DNA of 6,930 nt from Campylobacter sp. Its GTDB lineage: Bacteria; Campylobacterota; Campylobacteria; Campylobacterales; Campylobacteraceae. The position numbers and the translations under genes were made by a program. Position 1 is the first letter of the stretch. The number at the start of each line of letters is the position of its first letter. The stretch spans positions 1 to 6,930 of the forward strand of contig JAILCJ010000204.1 of assembly GCA_024680445.1 (NCBI GenBank), given 5' to 3'. The notes below the pieces were generated by a model. It worked only from the letters and a program-made list of their open reading frames with translations. It ran no database searches and was not told the origin of the DNA. Positions 1 to 6,100 of the stretch are shown one piece after another.

Positions 1-34
1 AATCCCTCTGATTTTTTTCAGAAAGGACAGGTAA

Positions 35-280
35 ATGCAAGTAAGAATTACTTATTGCAACTCTTGAGCATATCGTCCAACAGCCTCTAGGGTAGAGGTA
101 GAACTAATGCAAAATTTCGACGATGTCAAGATAGAAAAAATTATAGGAAGTGGCGGGGATTTCATCGTCGAAGTTGATGGCGAAATCGTGTTTTCAAAAA
201 ATGGCTTAATAGGCACGGATAGGGTAAGGCTGCCAAATGGAGGCGAAATAACAAGGCTTATCCGTGAGAAATTAGCCTAA
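35..280 (+). CDS. selW: SelW-like (Rdx family) selenoprotein, TGA-encoded selenocysteine at residue 11
   Basis: Reading from the ATG at 35 through the in-frame TGA at 65-67 gives 81 residues ending at the TAA at 278-280. The N-terminus reads VRITYCNSUAYRP, with Cys8 and Sec11 forming the CxxU redox motif typical of SelW/SelT/Rdx proteins after the first beta strand. Further on, residues 39-56 (GSGGDFIVEVDGEIVFSK) match the family's conserved GxGGxFxVxVDGxxVFSK stretch, and EITRLIREKL closes with the usual C-terminal helix. The length is normal for the family. Homology therefore continues on both sides of the TGA, which argues for recoding rather than termination. An AAAGGA Shine-Dalgarno (22-27) sits 7 nt before the ATG. 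Family members are small cytosolic thioredoxin-fold proteins thought to act in thiol redox chemistry; the substrate is unknown. Synthesis would require SelA, SelB, SelC and SelD, encoded elsewhere. The upstream operon context lies outside the window. Confidence 0.92.
65..101 (+). promoter_or_regulatory. Bacterial SECIS-like hairpin downstream of the Sec codon
   Basis: CCTCTA (84-89) and TAGAGG (93-98) pair perfectly around a GGG loop (90-92), with a G83-T99 wobble and a possible C81-G101 pair below. The gap between the TGA (65-67) and the apical loop is 22 nt. Bacterial SECIS elements are known to lie within the coding region shortly after the UGA, with a small apical loop carrying G near its start, about 16-37 nt from the UGA. 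The geometry fits SelB-dependent selenocysteine insertion. I inferred the fold by hand and did not compute an energy. Confidence 0.8.
95..109 (+). promoter_or_regulatory. Possible internal Shine-Dalgarno and in-frame ATG after the SECIS
   Basis: GAGG (95-98), in the 3' arm of the SECIS stem, is 8 nt upstream of an in-frame ATG at 107-109 (residue 25 of the selenoprotein). Initiation there would give a 57-residue form lacking the CxxU motif. It may be coincidental, but it is the start an automatic caller would choose if it treated the TGA as a stop. Folding of the SECIS would hide this site. Confidence 0.3.
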
Positions 281-285
281 ATTTT

Positions 286-317
286 GGGGCTTTTGCCCCG
301 TAAAGTTTTATTTTTTT
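286..317 (+). terminator. Intrinsic terminator of selW
   Basis: GGGGC (286-290) and GCCCC (295-299) form a perfect 5-bp stem with a TTTT loop. A T-rich tract (306-317, interrupted by one A) follows a few bases later. It begins 6 nt after the selW stop. On the opposite strand the hairpin is followed by AAAATTT rather than a U tract, so it should work mainly for selW transcripts. It also lies in the convergent gap after the thiamine operon and may limit read-through there. Confidence 0.75.
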
Positions 318-334
318 ACAAATTTATATCAAAT

Positions 335-898
335 TTAAGTAAAAATTCCTCTCATCATACAAGCAGCTTTTGCTCCGCTGGATTTGATAAGTTCGATATT
401 TTGGCTATTTATCCCACCTATGGCATAAACTGGAATTTGCAAATTTAAAACAATATGTTTTAAAAATTCAAGCCCCCTTGGCTCTTGGCTCTTATGGCTT
501 AAACTGGCAAATATATGCCCTGCCATTACATAAGACGCACCGAATTTTTGGGCTTGTAAGGCATCTGATAAAGAGTGAACTGACACTCCAAATTTAAAAT
601 TTTTTAACTCATTTTTATCAAATTTGATGAAATTTTCATAACTAAAATGCAAATTTAGCTTTAAGGTTGTAGCGATTTTTGCGTGGTTGTAAATAACAAG
701 TTCGCATTTGTTTTTTGCTAAGGCTAGCACGGAATTTGCTAGTTTTTCGTATTCGCTAGGGCTTAAATTTTTTTGACGCAAAAAGATTTTATCGGCTAAA
801 TTTTTTTGCAAAACAAGCTTTAAATCACGCAAAATTTCATCTGTTTTGCCTTCTTTTGTTACCCAAATTTTTTCAAATTTATTCAATATTTTTTCCAA
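335..898 (-). CDS. tenI: TenI-like protein of the ThiE/TenI superfamily (probable thiazole tautomerase)
   Basis: This is a 187-residue TIM-barrel protein of the thiamine phosphate synthase/TenI superfamily. Its C-terminal half carries VSVHS (105-109), GASYVMAGHIF (120-130), RGL (141-143) and the phosphate-binding AIGGI (159-163). It lacks ThiE catalytic signatures: NH (71-72) stands where ThiE has ND, the QDD metal-binding stretch is missing, and GHIF replaces GPxFPTxTK. The His in GHIF (128) matches the residue credited with catalysis in Bacillus TenI, which isomerises the ThiG product to the aromatic thiazole carboxylate phosphate. I infer that role here. The gene ends the thiS-thiG-thiH operon, 14 nt after thiH. 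The start is TTG at 898; no in-frame ATG exists upstream before a stop. A second TTG at 886 has a TTGGA 7 nt before it and may be the true start (183 residues). The protein stops right after MMRGIF, so the usual C-terminal helix is missing or very short. The alternative is a divergent ThiE. Confidence 0.8.
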   Translation of the reverse strand: MEKILNKFEKIWVTKEGKTDEILRDLKLVLQKNLADKIFLRQKNLSPSEYEKLANSVLALAKNKCELVIYNHAKIATTLKLNLHFSYENFIKFDKNELKNFKFGVSVHSLSDALQAQKFGASYVMAGHIFASLSHKSQEPRGLEFLKHIVLNLQIPVYAIGGINSQNIELIKSSGAKAACMMRGIFT

Positions 899-912
899 AT
901 TTGATGTATAGT

Positions 913-2061
913 TTAAACATAAATATGATTAGACATTACGGCTTGAAGCCCTAAATTTTCGATATCTTTCATCATTTGCGAAACGCTTCTGGTGTCGCTT
1001 ATCTCAAACTGCTCGTCTCCATGGCTTTTGCTTTGTGCGTGCGTGCCTATGCCAACGCTAACTCCACCTGAAATTTTAGTCGCAACCGTGCCTATGACGC
1101 CGTTACGAAATTTTGCCTTTTCTCTTGTTGAGATCACGATATTTGCGTAAGGTAAAAAGATTCTGTACGCACACATGCTTTGAAAAAGTTTACGCTCATC
1201 AACATCATTTGCCGAAATTTCGTTTTTATTTATGGCTGGTCTTAGCCTTGGGCATGAAATGCTAAGCTCGGCGTGAGGGTATTTTCTTTGGATAAAATAG
1301 GCGTGGAGTGCGACAGCAAAGGCATCTTTGCGAAAATCATCAAGTCCAAGCAAGGCTCCAAAACCAACCGAACGCATACCGCCCATAAGTGCTCGTTCTT
1401 GGGCGTTAAAACGGTATGCAAAACTCATTTTGTGCCCACCCAGATGAAAATTAGCATAATTTTTAGCATTATAAGTTTCTTGAAAAATCACAACATAATC
1501 CGCTCCACATTTATGCAAAAATGCGTATTCATCGGCATTTAGCGGATAAATTTCTATTCCGACATTGCTAAAAAATTCTGACGCCATTTTGCAGGCCTTG
1601 CCTATGTAGTCAAGGTCGCGTTTTTTTGCGTTTTCGCCCGTTAGTATAAGTATGTCTTTTAGCCCGGTTTTAGCGATATTTTCGAGGCTGGTTGCTATCT
1701 GTGCTTCGCTAAGTTTTAGACGTGAAATTTTATTGTGAGATGAAAAACCGCAATAAGTGCAGTTGCTATCGCAAAAATTCGAAATATAAAGCGGAGTAAA
1801 AAGCTCTACGCTGTTGCCAAAATGCCTAAAAGTAAGCTCTTTTGCCCTTTGTGCCATGGGCTCTAAAAAGTCTTGTGCCGCCGGACTTAGCAAGGCTTGC
1901 AAGCCCTTTATGCTTAGTCTTTCTTCGCCAAGTGCATCTTCGACTTGTGAGCTTGTGATATCCTTATAACAAAATTCATCACGAAGCCTTAAAACCTCGT
2001 GCATTAGCCCCTCGTCGATAATTTGCATATCATCAAGATAGCTCATAGGATCAAGTCTCAT
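913..2061 (-). CDS. thiH: 2-iminoacetate (dehydroglycine) synthase, radical SAM tyrosine lyase ThiH
   Basis: This 382-residue radical SAM enzyme cleaves tyrosine with S-adenosylmethionine to give dehydroglycine (2-iminoacetate) and p-cresol, supplying the C2-N unit of the thiazole ring. Cys97, Cys101 and Cys104 form the CxxxCxxC motif (CDSNCTYCGFS) that binds the SAM-coordinating [4Fe-4S] cluster. Other ThiH-type segments are ILTGE, IEIYPLNADEY, FQETYN, VGFGALLGLDDFR, SCPRLRP and the C-terminal QFEISDTRS. Length matches E. coli ThiH (about 377). The ATG at 2061 is supported by GGAG 5 nt upstream (2067-2070); the Met at codon 6 has no such support. It follows thiG after 12 nt and precedes the tenI-like gene by 14 nt. 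Using ThiH rather than the oxygen-consuming glycine oxidase ThiO suits a microaerophile or anaerobe. It is expected to act with ThiG in the cytosol. Confidence 0.97.
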   Translation of the reverse strand: MRLDPMSYLDDMQIIDEGLMHEVLRLRDEFCYKDITSSQVEDALGEERLSIKGLQALLSPAAQDFLEPMAQRAKELTFRHFGNSVELFTPLYISNFCDSNCTYCGFSSHNKISRLKLSEAQIATSLENIAKTGLKDILILTGENAKKRDLDYIGKACKMASEFFSNVGIEIYPLNADEYAFLHKCGADYVVIFQETYNAKNYANFHLGGHKMSFAYRFNAQERALMGGMRSVGFGALLGLDDFRKDAFAVALHAYFIQRKYPHAELSISCPRLRPAINKNEISANDVDERKLFQSMCAYRIFLPYANIVISTREKAKFRNGVIGTVATKISGGVSVGIGTHAQSKSHGDEQFEISDTRSVSQMMKDIENLGLQAVMSNHIYV

Positions 2062-2073
2062 TTTTGCTCCAAA

Positions 2074-2835
2074 TCAATCCAAAAAGCCACTTAAAGGACT
2101 GCTTGCCCTTGCTTGTTCGCTAACCTTGCCAAGACCTGCTAAAAACGCTGTTCGCCCACTTTGGATTCCAAGCCTAAACGCCCTTGCCATTAAAGATAAA
2201 TTTTTAGCACTTGCGATGGCGGTATTTGCCATGACCGCTGCACAGCCCATTTGCATGGCTTCGCACGCTTGTGCTGGCGAACCTATGCCTGCGTCAACGA
2301 TGATAGGTAAGTCTATTTCGTCTATTAAAATTTTGATAAATTCTTTGGTTGCAAGACCTTTATTTGTGCCAATGGGTGAGCCAAGTGGCATTATGCAAGC
2401 CGCCCCAGCACTTTGTAAATCCCTTGCGACATTTAAGTCCGGATACATGTAAGGCATGACCGTAAAGCCCAAATTTGCGAGTTTTTCGGTCGCTTTTATG
2501 CTTTCGTAATTATCCGGTAAAAGATATTTGCTATCGCGTACGACTTCAAGTTTTATCATATCTGTGTTTGCAAGTTCTCGTGCGAGTAAAGCGATTTTAA
2601 CGGCTTCGTCTGCGTTTCTTGCGCCAGAAGTATTTGGTAAAAGTGTGATATTTTTTGGTATAAAATCAAGTATATTTTCAGCACCGCCCAAATTTGCACG
2701 TCTTATGGCAAGGGTTATGATTTCGCAAGCCGCCTCGTTTATGCAAGCTTGTATGAGATTTAGCGAAAATTTGCCAGAACCCATGATAAATCTTGATGAA
2801 AATTCTTTATTGCCAATTTTTAGTTTATCGTCCAT
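2074..2835 (-). CDS. thiG: Thiazole synthase ThiG
   Basis: This 253-residue TIM-barrel enzyme condenses 1-deoxy-D-xylulose 5-phosphate, dehydroglycine and ThiS-bound sulfur into the thiazole phosphate. Lys95 in MIKLEVV is the expected Schiff-base lysine. Glu97 and Asp181 (in VDAGIGSP) match the other catalytic residues described for Bacillus ThiG (Lys96, Glu98, Asp182). The phosphate-binding glycines are seen in [12 protein letters not shown] and in [13 protein letters not shown]. The N-terminal [10 protein letters not shown] and AIRRAN segments are also family hallmarks. The start is fixed by one intervening base after the thiS stop and by AGGGGG 5 nt upstream, within the last thiS codons. 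thiG and thiS are thus likely to be translationally coupled, which fits the ThiG-ThiS complex. In C. jejuni, as I recall, thiF lies between these two genes; here there is no room for it. Confidence 0.97.
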   Translation of the reverse strand: MDDKLKIGNKEFSSRFIMGSGKFSLNLIQACINEAACEIITLAIRRANLGGAENILDFIPKNITLLPNTSGARNADEAVKIALLARELANTDMIKLEVVRDSKYLLPDNYESIKATEKLANLGFTVMPYMYPDLNVARDLQSAGAACIMPLGSPIGTNKGLATKEFIKILIDEIDLPIIVDAGIGSPAQACEAMQMGCAAVMANTAIASAKNLSLMARAFRLGIQSGRTAFLAGLGKVSEQARASSPLSGFLD

Positions 2836-2836
2836 T

Positions 2837-3031
2837 TTAACCCCCTGCGACTAATTGCACGATTTCGAGTTTATCGCCGTGTTTTAGGATATAATTGTAT
2901 TTACTTTTTTTGATGATTTCATCGTTTAGCATAACTGCTAAGTGTAGTGTTTTAAAGCCTAAAATTTCAAGAACTTGGTTTATATTTTTGCCTACAAGTT
3001 CGCTTTTATCGTGTGAATTTATGATTAACAT
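2837..3031 (-). CDS. thiS: Sulfur carrier protein ThiS
   Basis: This 64-residue ubiquitin-fold protein ends in VAGG, the C-terminal diglycine that is adenylated and converted to a thiocarboxylate to deliver sulfur to ThiG. The segments AVMLNDEII and [14 protein letters not shown] match the conserved beta-grasp core and tail, and the length is typical. It is the first gene of the operon. The ATG at 3031 has only a weak purine stretch (AAAGA) upstream. The TAA stop is separated from the thiG ATG by a single base. The adenylating partner ThiF is not encoded next to it, so activation must depend on a ThiF or MoeB-type enzyme encoded elsewhere. Confidence 0.95.
   Translation of the reverse strand: MLIINSHDKSELVGKNINQVLEILGFKTLHLAVMLNDEIIKKSKYNYILKHGDKLEIVQLVAGG
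2841..2846 (-). promoter_or_regulatory. thiG Shine-Dalgarno embedded in the thiS diglycine codons
   Basis: The last thiS codons GCA GGG GGT TAA contain AGGGGG, located 5 nt before the thiG ATG. The bases coding the essential C-terminal Gly-Gly therefore also form the thiG ribosome-binding site. This supports both the thiG start and coupled translation of the two partner proteins. Confidence 0.8.
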
Positions 3032-3061
3032 TTTTTGTCTTTTTATAAATTTAAGTCTAAA

Positions 3062-3067
3062 ATTTTA
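3062..3067 (-). promoter_or_regulatory. Candidate -10 element for the thiS operon
   Basis: On the - strand TAAAAT (3067 to 3062) matches TATAAT at five of six positions and would place the transcript start about 20-25 nt before the thiS ATG. No TTGACA-like -35 is seen, but Campylobacter sigma-70 promoters are known to lack one and to use a periodic AT signal upstream, which the phased AAATTT tracts at 3079-3127 could supply. In such AT-rich DNA a chance match is possible. Confidence 0.4.
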
Positions 3068-3078
3068 ACCTATTAAAT

Positions 3079-3137
3079 AAATTTGATTTTAAATTTTTAT
3101 CAAATTTGAATAAATTTAATCAAATTTGATAAAAATT
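3079..3137. repeat. Helically phased AAATTT tracts (probable curved DNA) upstream of thiS
   Basis: AAATTT begins at 3079, 3091, 3102, 3112 and 3122, spacings of 12, 11, 10 and 10 bp, followed by AAAAATT at 3131. Two of the blocks are identical ATCAAATTTGA copies (3099-3109 and 3119-3129), exactly 20 bp apart. A-tracts repeated near the helical pitch are known to bend DNA. The array lies directly upstream of the candidate thiS -10. Confidence 0.6.
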
Positions 3138-3158
3138 AGCAGGGGGACAAAGCCCCCT
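3131..3158 (-). terminator. Intrinsic terminator of por
   Basis: On the - strand AGGGGG (3158-3153) pairs with CCCCCT (3146-3141) around a 6-nt loop. GCTA and then a TTTTT run follow. The hairpin starts 5 nt after the por stop codon, so por is probably transcribed separately from the thiamine operon, with some read-through possible because the U tract is short. Confidence 0.75.
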
Positions 3159-3163
3159 AAATT

Positions 3164-6100
3164 TTATTCTAACTCATCGCTAAAATCGGCATTTGCCATA
3201 CGTTTAAGTTGTCTATAACGTCTTTTTGCGTCCGCTTTATTTTGCATATAAAGCTCGTCTGCGTGTTGAGGATTTAGCTTTTTAAGAGCGTTGTAGCGAA
3301 CTTCGTTTAGCAAAAATTCTTCGTAAAGATCCCAGTTTGGCTCACGAGAGGTGATTTTAACCGGATTTTTACCTTCTTTTAACAAGGCTGGATCAAAGGT
3401 ATAAGTCGGCCAATAACCGCATTTTGTAGCGAGTTCTGCTTGATTGCCGGATTTTCCAAGACCGCCTTTGATACCGTGAGCGATACAAGGCGCATAAGCT
3501 ATGATAATGCTTGGGCCATCGTAAGCTTCTGCGGCTATCATCGCCTTTATAACATTAGCCGGACTAGCGTTTGAATTTACTTGGGCTACGAAAATATTGC
3601 CGTAAGTCATGGCTATATAACCAAGGTCTTTTTTCTGAACTGCCTTGCCGCTGGCGGTAAATTGAGCGATAGAGCCGGTGCGACTTGATTTTGAACTTTG
3701 TCCGCCTGTGTTTGAATACACTTCGGTATCAAGAACAAGTACATTTACATTTTCGCCACTTGCCAAAACATGGTCAAGACCGCCATAGCCTATATCGTAA
3801 GCCCAGCCGTCACCACCGAAAATCCATTGAGATTTTTTAACAAGATAGTTTTTAAGTCCTAAAATTTCTGCCACGCCTTTTTCGGCTTTGTTCGCATTTA
3901 AAAGCGGTATGAGTTTGTCAGCTATTTCAAGGCTTTTTGCTCCGTCATTTTTATATGCGATCCAGTCGTTGTAAAGTGCGCTTAATGCGTTAGGTACATC
4001 GTCTTTGCTATCTAGCATTACATTTTCTATGCGATGTCTTAATGTTTCACTAGCCACGTTCATACCCATACCAAATTCGGCATTGTCCTCAAATAGCGAA
4101 TTCGCCCACGCTACGCCTCTGCCATTATCTTTTTTGGTGTAAGGTGTCGAAGGTGCACTACCGCCGTAAATCGAACTACAACCAGTCGCATTTGCAACCA
4201 CCATGCGTTCGCCAAAAAGTCGTGTTGCAAGAGTGATATAAGCCGTTTCACCACAACCCGGACATGCTCCGTGGAATTCGAAAAGCGGTTTAGCAAAACC
4301 AACGCCTTTGACGCTTTCTTTGCCCATAAGGTCGTCTTTGTAAGTAACTTTTTTAAACAAATAGTCCGCATTTTCTTGTTCTTTTTTCTCGATTTCTTCG
4401 CCTAGTGGCACCATAACGAGAGATTTTTCTTTGCTTGGGCAGTTTTGAACGCAAAGTTCGCAACCTGTACAATCAAGTGGGCTGACTTGAATTTTGTATT
4501 TTAACTCTTTGACCTCTTTGCCTTTGGCGTCAAGTGAGTGATCTTTCACGCCTTGCGGAGCGTTTTTCATCTCGTTTTCATCTATCAAAAATGGTCTTAT
4601 AACGGCGTGCGGACACACAAAGGCACATTGGTTACACTGGATACAGTTTTGTTCTATCCATTTTGGCACCATTACGCCAACGCCACGTTTTTCATAAGCC
4701 GTGCTACCATTTTCAAAATGTCCGTCTTCGTATCCTACAAAGGCTGAAACTGGTAGTTCGTTACCTCTTGCGGCATTGATAGGTTTGACTATTTTTTCTA
4801 TAAAATCGTTGCCAACATAAGCATTTGTAGTAGTTTTTTGCTCGTCGCTTAAATCTTTCCATGCTGGATCGACTTGAACTTTTACAAGACCGCTGGCACC
4901 AACATCTATGGCTTTGTAGTTCATCTCAACTATGGCTTCGCCTTTTTTGCCATAAGTTTTTTTGGCGTATTCTTTCATGTATTCTTGGGCTTGATCAAAA
5001 GGTATGATGTCGGCTAGTTTGAAAAAGGCTGATTGCATAATGGTATTTGTGCGGTTTCCTAGTCCGATTTCTTTTGCAAGTTTGGTTGCGTTGATGATAT
5101 AAAAATTCGCTTGTCTTTGAGCCAAAATTCTTTTTACTTTATTTGGTATGCGTCTTACGGTTTCATCGGCGTCCCAAATAGAGTTAAGCAAAAGTGTTCC
5201 GCCTTGTCTTATGCCGTCTACAACATCATAAATTTCAAGATATGCAGCAACCGAACAGGCTACAAAATGTGGATTTGAAACTAGATAAGTTGAGCGGATA
5301 GGTTTAGAGCCAAAACGAAGGTGAGAGCGAGTGTAACCGCCAGATTTTTTACTATCGTAGGCAAAATATGCTTGTGCGTAAAGATCTGTTTTATCACCGA
5401 TAATTTTAATAGAGTTTTTATTTGCACCGACGGTTCCGTCCGCACCAAGTCCGTAAAATAAGCACTCTTTAACGCTTGAATCGCTAAGAGAAATTTTTTC
5501 ACCAACTTCGAGTGAAGTAAAGGTTACATCATCGACTATGCCGACAGTAAAGCCGTCTTTTGGCTTGTCTTTTTTGAGATTTTCAAAAACGGCAAGCATT
5601 TGTTCAGGTCCGACATCTTTTGAGCTAAGTCCATAGCGACCACCAACGATAAGTGGCTCATTTTTAGCACCATAAAATGCGGCTTTTACATCAAGATAAA
5701 GCGGTTCTCCAAGGGCACCGGGTTCTTTTGTGCGATCGAGTACGGCGATTTTTTCAACGCTTTTTGGCATAACATCCATTAGATATTTAACGCTAAATGG
5801 ACGATATAAATGAACTTTGATGATACCGACTTTTTCGCCTTTTTGGTTTAGATACTCAACAACTTCTTCTAGCATTTGAGTAACCGAACCCATAGCGATA
5901 ATGATACGAGTTGCATTTGGATCGCCAAAATAAGTAAATGGTTTATAAGTGCGACCGGTGATCTTTGAAATTTCATCAAGATAATGTGCAACTATATCTG
6001 GCACAGCGTTATAATAGCTGTTTGAAAGTTCGCGGGTTTGAAAGTAAATATCGTCATTTTGAGCCGTACCACGAGTTTTTGGATTTTCTGAATTTATGGC

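Noticed and set aside
65..67. TGA as a nonsense mutation (pseudogene) or as Trp
   Set aside because: The codon falls precisely at the CxxU redox position and is followed by a SECIS-like hairpin. The rest of the frame is intact, and other genes here use TGA as a normal stop (thiG).
107..280. A 57-codon hypothetical gene starting at the internal ATG
   Set aside because: The reading frame continues upstream through the TGA with clear SelW homology and a better start site, so this is the 3' part of the selenoprotein gene rather than a separate gene.
12..317. Phase-variable homopolymer tracts (T runs near 12-18 and 311-317)
   Set aside because: Campylobacter contingency genes generally use longer G/C tracts; these are short T runs in a leader and a terminator.
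1273..1542. Open frame on the + strand opposite thiH
   Set aside because: Antisense to a conserved thiH segment, no plausible Shine-Dalgarno noted and no family resemblance.
2126..2854. Two open frames on the + strand (2126-2452 and 2528-2854) opposite thiG
   Set aside because: They lie antisense to a strongly conserved gene and show no recognisable protein features; they are mirror frames of thiG codons.
3079..3137. CRISPR-like or transposon-end repeats in the por-thiS spacer
   Set aside because: The repeats are 6-11 bp AT words without unique spacers of constant size, direct-repeat structure or a transposase; phased A-tracts explain them better.
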